Source of the DNA: a virus
Length of the DNA: 64,000 nucleotides
Strand: one strand, 5' to 3'
IMG/VR virus record: IMGVR_UViG_3300008267_000033
Coordinates: 82,213 to 146,212 of that record
Part shown: in pieces, positions 9,002 through 17,992 of the stretch
How the letters are laid out: each line of letters begins with the position of its first letter
Numbering within the stretch: the stretch's first letter is position 1
The notes under the pieces: model-generated
Told to the model about the DNA's origin: nothing
Database searches by the model: none
The model's input: only the letters and a program-made list of their open reading frames with translations
Made by a program: the position numbers and the translations under genes

Positions 9002-12000
9002 TTTCTTTTGGCCTTTGCTCTTCCGGCTTTCATGTTGGCCAGCCAGTGGGCCATGCGTTGCTTTTCACCTGACGAATTCTTTGCTGTCTTGCGCAAACTG
9101 CTGACTGACGCTTTGGTATTTACTCCTGAGCGTTTGGCTAGACCTTTGCGCCCAGGATTCTTGCCATCGGCAAAGTTTTCCGTGACACCTTGCTCGTGTA
9201 GTCCAAATGCGTCACGAATGATATTTAACAACTCGCTTACACTTGCGTCTGTAGTGGGCAATACGTCTTTGAAAGCATCATCCAAATAAGGGTCGCCGTC
9301 TTCTACAGTACCTAACGCATAGCTAAACATGCCATTACCTTGATTGGCGATCAACATTATGTACCATTGATCATCTGTTTCTTGTCCTTTGGCAGTAAAC
9401 AAGAAAGTATCTTCTCCCTCACGTTTACCGTTCCAACCAGTAGCTTTCATTGCACTGTTAATTTTGTTAACAACTTCTGGCCATGATAAAACATTTCCCA
9501 GTGCTGCTTCTGTTACACTTTTGTTGGCATTTCTTAATATCTCAATGACTTTCTCACCGGCTGTTTTTATTGCTTGATCAAGTCCCATCTCCTTGGCTTG
9601 TTTCTCAGTTTTACCCAAGAAAGGTCGGAGCATACTTTTAGCAACATCTAACCTGGCCTTGACCTCTGCAGGATCTCCGTAACGTATTTGTTGTCGTTGT
9701 CGTTCTCTATCATAGTCTCCGTTGTACATGATGGCATCAGCCAACTCTTGTATATCGTATTGTCTGGCTTTTACTTTTGGATTACGATTGACAAACATCT
9801 TGTGTTGTCGTATAATCCTTGGATCTAGTACTACACCTTGTGTTGGTTCATTATAAGCAATCCAGCCCGCACCGGGATCATATACACTGGTGAATCCCAA
9901 ATCACGCAATACTTTGTTCCAACGAACGATATTGGTTTCATCGTTTGTGCCTAGTCTACTCAAGCAGTCGTAAATCATCCAGTATGGCGTATCATCATAC
10001 AATGAATCTGGTTCATCTAATACTTGTTGTATTATTTTTTCAGGGCAGTATTGACTCAGGGCTTGACGTAATTGAGCAGGATCGACTTGGGTTTGCTGAG
10101 TCATTTCATTCGAACGGTCGTATTGAAACAACTGCATATAGGGCATGTTATCTCCCCATGGCAGTGGTTGATAACGGTTGACCATCTGTATAAAGTATTC
10201 CAATGGATAAAAGTAAATACCCTTGGGAGTGTCTTCACTGATGCCCACTTGCGGATTGATCCCCAACTTGGGCTCAGCAGTCATGCTAACACCCCAGTTT
10301 TCTTGGTCTCTGATATCTTCAGCAAATGCAGCCAGCTCATATTTACCCATCCCATATTTTTTATTCTGATCTGGGTTTTTACGTGCTTCCGCCATGCCTT
10401 GCTTGTTGGACCAAAGCAATTGGCCTTCTTCTTGTGCTATGAGGTGTATGTTGTATCCTGGATGGGTGGGTTGTATGTCATGGTTGTCAAAGTGAGAAGA
10501 TAGTTTTTGTAATATTCTTACCACGCCAAGATACTGATCACCCACAAGATCATCAGGTACCACTACCAAGATATCAGTGTCACTGTTTTTACGATGTTTT
10601 CCTGTAGCACGACTGCCATGGAACCAAATTTCTTGTGCTATGGGCATGACTTTGAGTATGGCATCAACCACTGGCTGGCCTGGTTGTTTGCCCTCCGCCA
10701 CGCCTTCTTTGACCACAGCAGGCACAGTTTCATCGCCCAGCAAGTTCAACAAAAATGTTCTGTGATGGCCGTCTTGCAAGTGATACGAGCCATCAGGCAG
10801 GGCAGACACTGTGATGGGATTCTTTTGTACAAATTGTCTTAGACGTTGTTGTGCCGCAGGGTCAGCTTTCAATGCATCCACCAGTTGTCTCATGCTCATG
10901 TCTGGTGACACTTGCATGCCAGCAGCGTGGGTCAACACATCTGCTGCTTGCTCAATGTTCACCCCTTGTGTGCCAATGGCACCGTTGGCTCTGCGCACAT
11001 TAGCAATGGGAAAATTCTCAATGTCTTCACGCAGGTTCACAGTCTTCATCAACAGTCCAGGCTCGCCATTGCGACCTGTGTTCAAGGCCAGTTTGTTGGC
11101 TTCTTTGCCAGTCTGTCCAGGTTTGATATCCACACTCAGAGCCATGGCATATTGTGGCATGGCTGCTTCACGCTTGTTCTTGGGAATGTACCCTGAGGCG
11201 CCTTCTTCCAATGAATCACGGGCAAAATGTTCAGGATGAGAGTTGGCCCAGTCACGCATGATGATGCCTGCTCTGGCGTTGGCATCATTTTCCCACCGAC
11301 TGCCAGTTTCGCCTGCGTCATCTGGTAACTGACCATGTTGTTGATTTTGTGAGCAGTGAACTAATTCATGTGCCACTGTGCGCAACACGTCCATGACATG
11401 GCGATTGGGCATGCTTACATTTAGTGTGTGTGATTCTGGATCGTAACGTCCAAAACTTTGATTGCGTTCGCTCCACTCAGGATCAGTGTGCAAATGAATT
11501 TCAGGTGCAGGATCTATGCCCAGCTCTGTTGTGACGTGTTTAATAAAGTCCTGCACAATGTTGTCATCAGATTCAGAGTCTTCCAAGAAAGACTTGGTAC
11601 TGGCAGCAACACCATCCGACGTGCTGTAAGGCTGACTCTGCATGCCTTCACCGAAGCCGTAACGAAACCGTTGTCGAGGTGCTTCACGCAGACTCAGTTT
11701 GCGATCTTGTGCGGCTCTACGTGCGTCCCACAGCAGTTTTATACAACCACTATTGCGCAAGATTTTAAACGCAAGATTTTCACAGCCAAACTCGCCTTGT
11801 TGTTCAAGTCCTGCCTGCCGCATGGCCTTGATTTTGTCGGCCAAGGTGGCCATTTTAGATTGATCTCCTGAACGCACAGCATCGTGAATACGTGCGTCCA
11901 AGTCTGCAACTTTGTCACGCACACACGCATCATCTACCCTGGCACGTTTGCGTTGGGGTATGGAGATCCAGCTATTGTGTTGCACTGAATAAATGCCCAG

Positions 12001-12387
12001 GCTGATGTGTGGTTGATCAGCAGGCTGAACATACAGTTCTACATCGGCACCACCAATTTTTATGTTGTGCTCGTTGTTGTATTGATATTTCTTGGCTGAA
12101 AACAGTTCCTGATACACAGGATCATCAGGCATTGTGACCACAATGTGCAGGTCAATATCTGAGTTTTTTGTATAAGAGTAGGCTGCGTTTGAGCCTGATA
12201 TGGTGATGTCTTCGACGTCAAGATCTTTGACACCCAAAAATTCTTGAAAGTCTTCAGCAATGGTGAGTAGTCGTTCACGCACTTCAGGAAGCAACTGCTC
12301 GTCTCGCCCCCAGATTCTGGGATTGAGACGGCGGTGAAACTTTACTGCGTCGCCAAGATTGTAAGAGTCCAACTCATGAATGTTCAT
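8998..12387 (-). CDS. Giant modular protein: nucleotidyltransferase, HEXXH protease, ParB-like, second nucleotidyltransferase
   Basis: 1129 residues. Modules in order: (1) residues 1-190, nucleotidyltransferase, G-S-N-A-A-Y at 65-70 and D-I-D at 77-79; (2) 270-390, zinc-protease-like H-E-L-V-H at 340-344 with E360 or E366 as third ligand; (3) 395-440, basic phage module G-Y-I-P-K-N-K; (4) 450-555, ParB-like, D-G-H-H-R-T-F at 539-545; (5) 570-660, second nucleotidyltransferase, G-S-R-A-T-G and D-T-D (603-605); (6) 668-870, a domain with P-K-G-I-Y-F-Y-P-L and A-Y-N-E-P-T-Q, possibly ADP-ribosyltransferase-like; (7) 960-1065 unknown; (8) 1071-1129 basic tail. SLEE (392-395), GVAE (562-565), GMAE (664-667), SVTE (957-960) and GVTE (1067-1070) separate modules and resemble prohead-protease sites. 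A GTAAATAC box lies 5 bases before ATG. Confidence 0.75.
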   Translation of the reverse strand: MNIHELDSYNLGDAVKFHRRLNPRIWGRDEQLLPEVRERLLTIAEDFQEFLGVKDLDVEDITISGSNAAYSYTKNSDIDLHIVVTMPDDPVYQELFSAKKYQYNNEHNIKIGGADVELYVQPADQPHISLGIYSVQHNSWISIPQRKRARVDDACVRDKVADLDARIHDAVRSGDQSKMATLADKIKAMRQAGLEQQGEFGCENLAFKILRNSGCIKLLWDARRAAQDRKLSLREAPRQRFRYGFGEGMQSQPYSTSDGVAASTKSFLEDSESDDNIVQDFIKHVTTELGIDPAPEIHLHTDPEWSERNQSFGRYDPESHTLNVSMPNRHVMDVLRTVAHELVHCSQNQQHGQLPDDAGETGSRWENDANARAGIIMRDWANSHPEHFARDSLEEGASGYIPKNKREAAMPQYAMALSVDIKPGQTGKEANKLALNTGRNGEPGLLMKTVNLREDIENFPIANVRRANGAIGTQGVNIEQAADVLTHAAGMQVSPDMSMRQLVDALKADPAAQQRLRQFVQKNPITVSALPDGSYHLQDGHHRTFLLNLLGDETVPAVVKEGVAEGKQPGQPVVDAILKVMPIAQEIWFHGSRATGKHRKNSDTDILVVVPDDLVGDQYLGVVRILQKLSSHFDNHDIQPTHPGYNIHLIAQEEGQLLWSNKQGMAEARKNPDQNKKYGMGKYELAAFAEDIRDQENWGVSMTAEPKLGINPQVGISEDTPKGIYFYPLEYFIQMVNRYQPLPWGDNMPYMQLFQYDRSNEMTQQTQVDPAQLRQALSQYCPEKIIQQVLDEPDSLYDDTPYWMIYDCLSRLGTNDETNIVRWNKVLRDLGFTSVYDPGAGWIAYNEPTQGVVLDPRIIRQHKMFVNRNPKVKARQYDIQELADAIMYNGDYDRERQRQQIRYGDPAEVKARLDVAKSMLRPFLGKTEKQAKEMGLDQAIKTAGEKVIEILRNANKSVTEAALGNVLSWPEVVNKINSAMKATGWNGKREGEDTFLFTAKGQETDDQWYIMLIANQGNGMFSYALGTVEDGDPYLDDAFKDVLPTTDASVSELLNIIRDAFGLHEQGVTENFADGKNPGRKGLAKRSGVNTKASVSSLRKTAKNSSGEKQRMAHWLANMKAGRAKAKRK

Positions 12388-12392
12388 AAGTT

Positions 12393-12400
12393 GTATTTAC
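12393..12400 (-). promoter_or_regulatory. Late-type TAAATA box before the 1129-aa gene
   Basis: Minus-strand GTAAATAC with only 5 bases between it and the ATG at 12387; no Shine-Dalgarno is visible. If used as a T4-like late -10 element the transcript would start at or next to the ATG. Confidence 0.45.
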
Positions 12401-12402
12401 CG

Positions 12403-13338
12403 TTAGACTGCGGCAGCGGCTTTCTTGCTCTTCTTGCTGGCAGCCATCACTACAGGCTCGGGCACAGGTGCTGGTTCTCTGGCCAGTTCATGTCCTGCAG
12501 GCACTGCATTGTTGGGTAAACCTTCAACTGGTGTAACTGTGACTGCACTGGGCTCAAACATCTGCTTGAGATCTTTGTACAGTTGTTCATGTGTGTTGTA
12601 GTCAAATGTGTAGGTGCCCACGTGACGCAACAGGATACGTTTGTCCACATACACGTTGCCGCCTAGATCCCGCCAGTTTTCACAGAATGTCCAGTCTTCC
12701 GAATAGTAGCGGTTTTCACGCACAGCAGTGTCAAAGTAGGTTTTCATGTAAGGATTCAGTTCTTCAGGCAGGCCAATGTCATTGTTGAACGGCTTGGTAG
12801 CAGGGTGTGCATTCAGCTTCTCAAACACATCACGCTTGATCAACAAGAAACCTGTGCCTGTTTTTGTGACTTCAATTAGTTTGCCATCTGGTTCGTCAGG
12901 TTGGCCAGGAATACCGTTCACGCACCATTTAACTGGCAGGCTCTTCATGGGATACAATCCGCCGATGACATCTTTTTGTGCGTCCAGCAGCACCAACAAA
13001 TGCCAAGGTTCCCAGCCAATGTCAGCGTCAATAAACATCAAGTGTGTTGACTCTTTGGTGTGCAAGAACTTGGCTGTGAGTGTGTTACGTGCTCGGCTGA
13101 TCAATGATTCATTGGTCATGGTTTCCACAGTCCAGTCAATGTTGAGTTGACGGCACAAGTTGGCCCATTTGATATAACTCATAAAGCATTGCTCTGTAAG
13201 TTGTCCACCATAACAAGGCATGCAAATATGCACTCGTGTGGTACGCAAATAATCAATGTTGACTTGAATGTTTGATTGATTGGTTTGGGCAGGATCGGTT
13301 GGTGGTGTTGTGGTCACCGGTACTTGAGGTTCTGACAT
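12403..13338 (-). CDS. Phage glycosyltransferase (GT-A fold)
   Basis: 311 residues. V-H-I-C-M-P-C-Y-G-G opens the Rossmann-like fold, L-I-S-R-A-R-N-T-L is the nucleotide-binding stretch and M-F-I-D-A-D-I-G-W contains the DxD metal motif. D-W-T-F-C-E-N-W is a likely catalytic/acceptor segment. This matches glycosyltransferases common in T4-like cyanophage and related genomes, proposed to glycosylate DNA, virion proteins or host polysaccharide. The last 40 residues are a Pro/Ala/Lys-rich tail. A TTAAATAC box at 13362-13369 and an AGGAG-like GGAG precede the ATG. Confidence 0.75.
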   Translation of the reverse strand: MSEPQVPVTTTPPTDPAQTNQSNIQVNIDYLRTTRVHICMPCYGGQLTEQCFMSYIKWANLCRQLNIDWTVETMTNESLISRARNTLTAKFLHTKESTHLMFIDADIGWEPWHLLVLLDAQKDVIGGLYPMKSLPVKWCVNGIPGQPDEPDGKLIEVTKTGTGFLLIKRDVFEKLNAHPATKPFNNDIGLPEELNPYMKTYFDTAVRENRYYSEDWTFCENWRDLGGNVYVDKRILLRHVGTYTFDYNTHEQLYKDLKQMFEPSAVTVTPVEGLPNNAVPAGHELAREPAPVPEPVVMAASKKSKKAAAAV

Positions 13339-13361
13339 GGGTTCTCCGTTAAAATATGCTA

Positions 13362-13369
13362 GTATTTAA
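13362..13369 (-). promoter_or_regulatory. Late-type TAAATA box before the glycosyltransferase gene
   Basis: Minus-strand TTAAATAC, leader of 23 bases containing CGGAG before the ATG at 13338: a classic spacing for a T4-like late promoter. Confidence 0.5.
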
Positions 13370-13394
13370 AGATTATAACAGAGAGTATTATTTT

Positions 13395-14042
13395 TTACGA
13401 CCGACGTTCTTCCACGTAGTCTTCATAAGTGGCAGCCCAGCCTTGGTTCTCAGCAACTTCTGTGCCAATTGCTGTGTCTAGCATTTTGACCACATTAGCG
13501 GCCAACTTGGGATTGCTTTGTGTCTTGGGATACAAGCTCATTATCAGGGCAGTTTTTCGTTTTTCATTCAGCTGAGGCCATGCTGCGCGGATTTCTGAGG
13601 CTGATGTCATGCCAGGTCCAAACTCCACAGTGGGCAAATAGGCCATGTAACCTTGTTGACTCATGGGTGCTGTGGAGTTTTTGTTGTAGGGCTGTAGATA
13701 TGAAGGTTCACCGTTCTTTTTGACACCGCCGGGTCGGGGAGGTTTGTCTGCATCCTTTTGACTGCGAACAAAGATCAACTGTGTGTCTTCAGCATTGTAT
13801 GGTGCTGTGATCTCAGTGGCTTGAAAAGGGCTTTTGACTTGCATGAATCTGCCTTTGTCTACCCCGGCTAACTGTGCTAGTTTTTCTTTGATCTGAAAAG
13901 GAAAAGGCCGAGCGCTGGTGTCGTTGGTAGCAGCCACATACACATCAGCGCCGGGAAATGCTGCTTTCGCTGACTGATACAAGGCAGCATGTCCTGCGTG
14001 AAAAGGGTGAAAGCCACCGGGCATTATAACAACTTGTTTCAT
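13395..14042 (-). CDS. HIGH-motif nucleotidylyltransferase (cytidylyl/adenylyltransferase-like)
   Basis: 215 residues. G-G-F-H-P-F-H-A-G-H at 9-18 is the HxGH motif of the nucleotidylyltransferase superfamily (NadM/NadD, CoaD, TagD), and G-P-G-M-T-S-A-S-E-I-R corresponds to the I-S-S-T-x-x-R phosphate-binding motif. Whether it uses ATP or CTP, and whether nicotinamide mononucleotide is the substrate, cannot be read. NAD synthetase is encoded at 52 kb, so an NAD role is possible but not shown. The C-terminus T-E-V-A-E-N-Q-G contains a VAE motif like those of the packaged proteins. An ATAAATAC box lies 5 bases before ATG. Confidence 0.7.
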   Translation of the reverse strand: MKQVVIMPGGFHPFHAGHAALYQSAKAAFPGADVYVAATNDTSARPFPFQIKEKLAQLAGVDKGRFMQVKSPFQATEITAPYNAEDTQLIFVRSQKDADKPPRPGGVKKNGEPSYLQPYNKNSTAPMSQQGYMAYLPTVEFGPGMTSASEIRAAWPQLNEKRKTALIMSLYPKTQSNPKLAANVVKMLDTAIGTEVAENQGWAATYEDYVEERRS

Positions 14043-14047
14043 ACCCT

Positions 14048-14055
14048 GTATTTAT
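14048..14055 (-). promoter_or_regulatory. Late-type TAAATA box before the nucleotidylyltransferase gene
   Basis: Minus-strand ATAAATAC, 5 bases before the ATG at 14042, no visible Shine-Dalgarno. Confidence 0.45.
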
Positions 14056-14057
14056 GG

Positions 14058-14492
14058 TTACATGTTTTCCAGCAGCCACAGGTAAATGGGTGTGGAGAAC
14101 TTGAAGCTTATCACTCCATTACAACCTGCAATGCCGTGAAATGTGTCGTTGATGTCAGGCTGCGAGCCATTGAAATTGTGTTCATACACACATTTTTCTA
14201 AAAACAACTGATTGATGTCAAGATCATCAATAATCACTTGCGACACTTCTACTGTGGCATCTTTAACAATACTTCCTGTGTCATCAATCACAGTGTGTGC
14301 AGAAGTTTTGCCGCTGAGTATAATCCTTAATTCATGTTCACCATCATCGTCGTTAAAATCATGATTGAACGCTACAGGTTGATTTAGTTGTGGTACAGAC
14401 AACAACAAAACATTGTCCATCCAAACTTCAGCAGTCATGGGGCACTGATCATCAGAGGATGACAGCACAAATTTGAAGTTTACAGTTTCCAA
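14058..14492 (-). CDS. Beta-rich virion-like protein, unknown function
   Basis: 144 residues from a TTG start preceded by GAGG. The sequence is rich in alternating hydrophobic and polar residues and Asp (N-H-D-F-N-D-D-D-G-E-H-E-L), as in small carbohydrate-binding or baseplate-decoration beta-sandwich domains. The segment V-S-Q-V-I-I-D-D-L-D-I-N-Q-L-F and the C-terminal W-L-L-E-N-M look like proteins of T4-like virions. Small genes of similar character lie just upstream. No enzymatic motif is seen. Confidence 0.5.
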   Translation of the reverse strand: METVNFKFVLSSSDDQCPMTAEVWMDNVLLLSVPQLNQPVAFNHDFNDDDGEHELRIILSGKTSAHTVIDDTGSIVKDATVEVSQVIIDDLDINQLFLEKCVYEHNFNGSQPDINDTFHGIAGCNGVISFKFSTPIYLWLLENM

Positions 14493-14510
14493 TTTTAACC
14501 TCGGGAAAGT

Positions 14511-14873
14511 TTAGTAAGTGATAGTAACGGCGTTGATAGTGCCGCCTGAAAATCCTTCAACTCGTACACGCATCCAGGTAAAGTTTCCTGTGACAGTGGC
14601 CGGGTGATAGTCGGTGAGTGGAATAGTACTGCCATCACCATATGTGTATGTGTCAAACCAGTTGGCTTCGGCAGGATTGTCGTCCAAGCAGGCTTCCAGG
14701 ATCATGTCACCTTCAAATTGTGTGACGGAAAATGTGATGGTTTGTACACCACCACGTCCGCGATAGTAGTTGGCCGCTGTAACAGGGTCACTTGACCAGT
14801 CTTGACTGCTTCCGTCATAGTTGCCCGCGGGCGTACCATACACAGTGGTGTCAAGAATGGTTTTTGTGGTCAT
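14511..14873 (-). CDS. Small beta-rich virion-like protein
   Basis: 120 residues, nearly all beta-type sequence, with repeated Thr/Gly/Tyr and W-M-R-V-R-V-E-G-F, a pattern seen in tail or neck decoration proteins of large phages. It has no Cys-pair, signal peptide or coiled coil. The ATG overlaps the stop of the 55-residue gene upstream (ATGA). Function is inferred only from composition and context. Confidence 0.5.
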   Translation of the reverse strand: MTTKTILDTTVYGTPAGNYDGSSQDWSSDPVTAANYYRGRGGVQTITFSVTQFEGDMILEACLDDNPAEANWFDTYTYGDGSTIPLTDYHPATVTGNFTWMRVRVEGFSGGTINAVTITY

Positions 14874-15037
14874 TGAACCTTGTCCGCTTCCACAACAACA
14901 CCTGGACCTGTTAGTTCTTCAGCAACTGACTGCAGGGCAGCAACAATGTCAGCGGTGGCAATGTCGTCACCAGCATCGTTATCTTTGATCAATTTTGAGA
15001 GTTTGATCACAACTACTTCTTCGTGTATTTTAGCCAT
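14870..15037 (-). CDS. Short conserved phage protein (55 aa)
   Basis: 55 residues beginning M-A-K-I-H-E-E-V-V-V-I-K-L-S-K-L, then A-D-I-V-A-A-L-Q-S-V-A-E-E-L and a hydrophobic G-P-G-V-V-V-E-A end. It looks like a compact strand-helix-strand protein and resembles a short protein seen in other T4-like phages. Its stop overlaps the next ATG by 4 bases, good evidence that it is translated. A CTAAATAG box lies 6 bases before the ATG, overlapping the stop of the preceding gene. Confidence 0.6.
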   Translation of the reverse strand: MAKIHEEVVVIKLSKLIKDNDAGDDIATADIVAALQSVAEELTGPGVVVEADKVQ

Positions 15038-15043
15038 AGTCAA

Positions 15044-15736
15044 CTATTTAGTCGTTTGAATGGGCATGGTCTTTCTTACAATGCCCGGCATCACTAGACT
15101 GATCATGGTGCCTTCGTTGGGATGATCATGATCCACAAAATAATGAGCTCGGGAGTAGTTGAGATTGTACCTAAAACTGCTGCTGCCTTTGAGCCATGCA
15201 ATCAGTGCATCACAAGGTTGAAGTGTATCTTTTCTTGAATTTAAAAAATTAACCAGCATGGTTCGTTGTTCAAGACCGTATTTGCGTTCTCGAAGATATG
15301 TTCTGTAAGCATATTTTGATTCACGCAGTTGCACAACATTAACTGGTCGGGTGAGCACTGCCTGTCGTACCAGTCGAATCCTGACCCCGTCATTGCCCAG
15401 CGTGACCAATCGGTCAGCCAGGCCACGATGATTGGTGTACACGCTCACTGTCATAAAACTAACCACAGTTTTGAATGGTGCAATTTCGGACAAAAGCACC
15501 TCACGAGTTTCACGCAGGGCAGTTTCTTTGGTAATGCTCCAGGCTCGATTAGACCATCGATCACTCTCAGCCCAATGTTTGGCATTGACAATGGCTCGTT
15601 CAAACTGAGAGGCATCCAGATTTCTCAAGCAAACAGCCTCTGAGATGTTGATGGTTATGCACCATTCATACTGAGCATAATACAGACTGCTACGATCGTC
15701 TAATTCAACTTTATACAACAATGATACCCTCAGCAT
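15044..15736 (-). CDS. Conserved phage protein of unknown function
   Basis: 230 residues, basic and Arg-rich in the middle (R-L-V-R-Q-A-V-L-T-R, then Y-R-T-Y-L-R-E-R-K-Y-G). One Trp-rich segment, A-K-H-W-A-E-S-D-R-W-S-N-R-A-W, lies near residue 55. The C-terminal Y-F-V-D-H-D-H-P is the only metal-like cluster. There is no signal peptide. The start overlaps the end of clpA by 26 bases, so expression is probably coupled to the chaperone. I do not recognise a function. Confidence 0.5.
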   Translation of the reverse strand: MLRVSLLYKVELDDRSSLYYAQYEWCITINISEAVCLRNLDASQFERAIVNAKHWAESDRWSNRAWSITKETALRETREVLLSEIAPFKTVVSFMTVSVYTNHRGLADRLVTLGNDGVRIRLVRQAVLTRPVNVVQLRESKYAYRTYLRERKYGLEQRTMLVNFLNSRKDTLQPCDALIAWLKGSSSFRYNLNYSRAHYFVDHDHPNEGTMISLVMPGIVRKTMPIQTTK

Positions 15737-17966
15737 TTACAGTGCTCACTGCATCCTGTTCTATCATGAACTCCACAGCATCCGCCTTCATCACTGCTGT
15801 GATCATGCAGTTTTCCAATCGATCAAACAACATCTGCTTTGACAACGGCACACGGATCAGTTCATCAATCTTGCGTGATAAAGGCCGTGCGCCCATTTTT
15901 GAATCGTATCCTTTGTCAGCCAAGTGATCAATCACAGGCTCAGTCAACACTAAGCGGATATTTTTGTGTGTCATGCTGGCCTTGAGTTCGTCCACAAACT
16001 TCACAACAATCTTCTTGATAGCAAGTGTGTCTAACTTGGTGAACTTGCAGATCCGGTCAATACGATTGCGCAGTTCTGGACGGAAGAAGTCTTTCATTGC
16101 ACGATCTTCTTCGCCTGACTTCTCCAGGCTACCAAAACCAATGTTGTTGGCATCGTTGGCCTGTGCGCCTAGATTAGACGTCATGATGATGATGCAGTTC
16201 TTAACATCTACTCGTTTGCCATTTGCTGAAGTAATGTGCCCTTCATCCAACATCTGCAACAGGATGTTGGTCACATCCGAGTGTGCTTTTTCAATTTCAT
16301 CGAACAATATTACAGCATAAGGGTTCTTGCTGATATCAGAGATCAGTTTGCCACCGCCTATGTTGCCATCTTCAAAGCCCACGTAGCCGGGAGGTGCACC
16401 GATTAGGCTTGACACTGTGTGCTTTTCTTGATACTCACTCATGTCGTAACGCAACAGTTTCATTTCCAAGTGTTCGCTTAGGAGTTTGGCCAGTTCAGTT
16501 TTGCCTGTGCCTGTTGGACCAAGGAACAAGAAACTGCTGATGGGACGTTTTGCATTACCAATGCCAGCAAAATTAATGTACACACGTTCCAGCACAGCCT
16601 CCACAGCTGAATCTTGTCCGTACAATTTCTGTTTGATGTTGCTTTCTAAGTCCACAATCTTTGCACTTCGTTCATTCTGCAGTCGGTCCACTGGCACACC
16701 AGCCACGCGGCTTACCTGTGCTTGGATCATTTCTTTGGTAACTGTAACAGTGCCTTCGTCTTTCACACGCTCACGTGCGCATGATGCGTCCAGCAAGTCA
16801 ATGGCTTTGTCAGGATTTTTACGATCGTGAATGTAACGATTGGCCAGTTCTACCGAAGCCATGATAGCATCAGTGTCAATCATGACATCATGAAACTTTT
16901 CCAATCTAGGACTTAATCCAATCAAGATCTTTTCTGTGGTGTCCGTATCAGGCTCGTCGATACTGAGTCTGTAGAATCTGCGCATGAGTGCGCGATCTTT
17001 TTCAAATGATTCGTAGTATTCTTCCCATGTGGTTGATGCTATCACTTTCAAATGGCCTTTGGTGATTGCGGGTTTTAACATGTTGGCAAAGTCTAGGCTG
17101 CTGTTTGAGCCAGAGCCTGCACCTTTCATGGTGTGTGCTTCGTCAATGAACAGGATACATTTTTTCTTTGTCTCCAAGGCAGCAATTACAGCCTTGAATT
17201 TTTCTTCAAACTCACCACGATACTTGGATCCTGCCAACAGCGATCCAATCTCAAGACCCCATACTTCGTGATCTTGAATGAACCGGGGCACACGTCCGGC
17301 AATGATCTCCTGCGCTAAGCCGTCCACAATACAGGTCTTGCCCACACCAGGATCGCCTACCATGAGCACGTTGGCTTTGAAGCGTCGAGCCATCACAGTG
17401 ATCATTTCGTGCAGTTCAGTCTGACGTCCAATCAAGGGTTCCAACTGATCATTCTTGGCCTGTTCAGTCAAGTTGGTACAGTACTCGTTCAAGATGTCAT
17501 TGGCTTGATTCATGTTCATCTTGGATGCTTCACCAGCTGTGTAATTCTTGGCAAAGAACTCAGAGAATTCAGTCTTCTTCACACCATATTTCAACAAGAA
17601 GTAGTGTGCATGACTGTTGGTTTCAGCCATGATGCTCAAGTACAAATCCAATGTGGTCAAGGTTCTACGTCCTGTGAACATGACCTGCACATTAGCACGG
17701 TTGAACAAGCGTTCCAGGGTTTGTGTTTTTCTTGGTTGCAAATTTACATCGTCTTTGACGATGCCTTTCATGCCGTTCAAATAAACATTTATTTCTTGAT
17801 CCATTTGTTTGACCTCTACACCAAACCGATCTAGAATTTTATGAAATGGTGCATGCCTAATCAAACTCAACAGCACATGTTCTGTTGTGACATATTCGTG
17901 CAATTTCTCACGAGCAATTTTTACTGCTTGTTCTACAATGTGTTCAATTTCGGGATTGTTTTGCAT
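15711..17966 (-). CDS. clpA: ClpA-like AAA+ unfoldase
   Basis: 751 residues, close to host ClpA (about 758). N-domain at 1-140 (two repeats beginning I-E-H-I-V-E-Q-A); D1 Walker A G-D-P-G-V-G-K-T at 204-211 with I-L-F-I-D-E-A-H as Walker B; D2 Walker A G-P-T-G-T-G-K-T with V-I-L-F-D-E-I-E-K-A-H; sensor-2 A-R-P-L-S-R. No ClpB-type middle coiled coil is present. I-G-F in the N-N-I-G-F-G-S loop matches the ClpP-docking tripeptide, so it could use the host ClpP to redirect proteolysis; no clpP is in the window. The start is preceded by AAGGA. Both a sigma70-type promoter and an ATAAATAT box lie upstream, implying early and late expression. Confidence 0.9.
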   Translation of the reverse strand: MQNNPEIEHIVEQAVKIAREKLHEYVTTEHVLLSLIRHAPFHKILDRFGVEVKQMDQEINVYLNGMKGIVKDDVNLQPRKTQTLERLFNRANVQVMFTGRRTLTTLDLYLSIMAETNSHAHYFLLKYGVKKTEFSEFFAKNYTAGEASKMNMNQANDILNEYCTNLTEQAKNDQLEPLIGRQTELHEMITVMARRFKANVLMVGDPGVGKTCIVDGLAQEIIAGRVPRFIQDHEVWGLEIGSLLAGSKYRGEFEEKFKAVIAALETKKKCILFIDEAHTMKGAGSGSNSSLDFANMLKPAITKGHLKVIASTTWEEYYESFEKDRALMRRFYRLSIDEPDTDTTEKILIGLSPRLEKFHDVMIDTDAIMASVELANRYIHDRKNPDKAIDLLDASCARERVKDEGTVTVTKEMIQAQVSRVAGVPVDRLQNERSAKIVDLESNIKQKLYGQDSAVEAVLERVYINFAGIGNAKRPISSFLFLGPTGTGKTELAKLLSEHLEMKLLRYDMSEYQEKHTVSSLIGAPPGYVGFEDGNIGGGKLISDISKNPYAVILFDEIEKAHSDVTNILLQMLDEGHITSANGKRVDVKNCIIIMTSNLGAQANDANNIGFGSLEKSGEEDRAMKDFFRPELRNRIDRICKFTKLDTLAIKKIVVKFVDELKASMTHKNIRLVLTEPVIDHLADKGYDSKMGARPLSRKIDELIRVPLSKQMLFDRLENCMITAVMKADAVEFMIEQDAVSTVNAEGIIVV

Positions 17967-17992
17967 GATGTCCTTGAGTAGTCCTATGAGTT

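Noticed and set aside
8786-9289. 167-codon plus-strand ORF
   Set aside because: Lies opposite the GP88-like and 1129-aa genes, which have clear domains; no ribosome binding site or recognisable motif.
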